Positions 63,214 through 64,000 of a stretch of 64,000 nucleotides of DNA are shown here, one piece after another. This stretch comes from Iningainema tapete BLCC-T55 (GTDB taxonomy: Bacteria; Cyanobacteriota; Cyanobacteriia; Cyanobacteriales; Nostocaceae). Location of the stretch: positions 1 to 64,000 of the forward strand of contig NZ_JACXAE010000075.1 of NCBI RefSeq assembly GCF_014698965.1, given 5' to 3'. How positions within the stretch are numbered: position 1 is the stretch's first letter; each line of letters begins with the position of its first letter. The notes under the pieces are model-generated. The model searched no databases and was not told the origin of the DNA. It worked only from the letters and a program-made list of their open reading frames with translations. The position numbers and the translations under genes are program-made.

Positions 63214-64000
63214 ATGTACGCCAAAAATAACAGTTGCTTCTACCTGCAACAGAAAACCCAGGAAATTCGAGCAATAGTAGGCAAACGCTGGTTACAAAAG
63301 CTGTCTACTTGTATGCTGGTTATGTTTGTGAGTGTTACTTACGCATTATTCAGTGGATCAACTACTGCTAGCGCATTACCATCCCCATTGCTTGCACAAG
63401 TTGACTTGGAATCCAACTTTGTCACAGAAGCTGTAGATAAAACAGAGTCTGCCGTGGTTCAGGTGACTGTTTCCCGTACTATAGGAGGAGATGTACCTGA
63501 TTTCATCAGACCCTTTTTTGGTGGTATTCAATCAGTACCGCCTACCGCACCAGTCGTACAGGGACTTGGTTCTGGTTTTGTGATTGACTCGGCTGGGCAT
63601 ATTCTTACCAATGCTCATGTTGTAGATGATGCAGATACAGTAGCCGTATCTTTTCAAGATGGTCGCATTTTACAAGGTCAAGTGTTAGGGAAAGACCCTG
63701 TTACAGATGTAGCTGTAATTCAGGTGCAAGCAGAAAATTTACCTACAGTGGCGCTCGGTGACTCTGATAAAGTTCGACAAGGACAATGGGCGATCGCCAT
63801 TGGCAACCCGTTGGGTTTACAGGAAACAGTAACAGTTGGTGTAATTAGTGGCACAGAACGTTCCAGCGCCACTATCGGCATACCCGATAAGCGTGTAGGG
63901 TTTATTCAAACCGATGCGGCAATCAACCCAGGTAACTCCGGAGGACCACTTTTGAACGCCAAAGGTGAAGTAATCGGTATCAATACCGCAATCATTCGTG
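63214..64000 (+). CDS. HtrA/Deg-family serine protease (partial, runs off the window)
   Basis: Translation from ATG 63214 gives at least 262 residues without a stop. A signal/anchor region (TCMLVMFVSVTYALFSG) precedes the protease domain: His in LTNAHVVDD, Asp in DPVTDVAVI, Ser in NPGNSGGPLL. The PDZ domain expected next lies beyond the window. It resembles cyanobacterial HhoA/HhoB/HtrA, which degrade misfolded proteins in the periplasm or lumen. Divergent from the DUF202 gene. Confidence 0.92.
   Translation, partial: MYAKNNSCFYLQQKTQEIRAIVGKRWLQKLSTCMLVMFVSVTYALFSGSTTASALPSPLLAQVDLESNFVTEAVDKTESAVVQVTVSRTIGGDVPDFIRPFFGGIQSVPPTAPVVQGLGSGFVIDSAGHILTNAHVVDDADTVAVSFQDGRILQGQVLGKDPVTDVAVIQVQAENLPTVALGDSDKVRQGQWAIAIGNPLGLQETVTVGVISGTERSSATIGIPDKRVGFIQTDAAINPGNSGGPLLNAKGEVIGINTAIIR

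Overview
This is a chromosomal segment of a filamentous, probably Nostocales-type, cyanobacterium. The evidence is the frequent GCGATCGC (HIP1) octamers, the photosystem I assembly factor Ycf3, a ferredoxin-type sulfite reductase, short heptanucleotide tandem repeats, dispersed GTAGAGAC-type hairpins, and many small proteins of the kind seen only in cyanobacteria. No rRNA, CRISPR array, prophage or origin was seen. One tRNA is present: tRNA-Arg(TCU).

Layout. Positions 1-2.1 kb hold debris of mobile defence or toxin genes: a DUF4365-like fragment, an XRE/ImmA-type regulator whose zinc motif has lost its first His, and a 29-codon PIN-domain remnant. Positions 2.1-9.8 kb, all on the minus strand, are the most unusual part. 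An overlapping gene train runs CHAT/caspase-like peptidase, coiled-coil plus inactive STAND protein, MoxR AAA+ ATPase, membrane-spanning vWA protein, FGE-domain protein. A membrane protein and a second CHAT protein, with a degraded active site and the same coiled coil, follow. This matches the ternary MoxR-vWA-third-protein conflict systems described from genome analysis. Positions 9.8-14.4 kb are decayed: a gene fragment copied from the 14.4 kb gene, a broken IS110 transposase, and a rhodanese.

Positions 14.4-20.9 kb carry ordinary genes: a YdjM-type hydrolase, RsgA, an alpha/beta hydrolase, a DUF4331 protein and an SDR. The SDR faces a MerR regulator across a perfect operator palindrome. 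At 21.4-23.7 kb, two adjacent genes each begin with effector-associated domain 1 (EAD1), one fused to a trypsin-like protease and one to a membrane segment plus a LecA-like lectin domain. They may be effectors of the same kind of conflict system as the 2-10 kb locus. A ParE-type toxin-antitoxin pair, a GNAT, RsmE, sulfite reductase with a C-terminal ribbon-helix-helix extension, an outer-membrane protein, two pseudogenes and a secreted TPR-CHAT protein fill 23.9-33.5 kb.

From 35 kb to the end the region is mostly housekeeping: tRNA-Arg, HNH and SNase-type nucleases, an M16 peptidase, Nth, Ung, TilS, an M20 amidohydrolase, a hemerythrin protein, SRAP, Ycf3, GatC, a glutathionyl-hydroquinone reductase, AroA, a response regulator lacking the phospho-accepting Asp, a hybrid histidine kinase, a redoxin, and the start of an HtrA/Deg protease cut off by the window end. 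Two coding sequences (tilS and the hybrid kinase) carry palindromic repeats within the reading frame.
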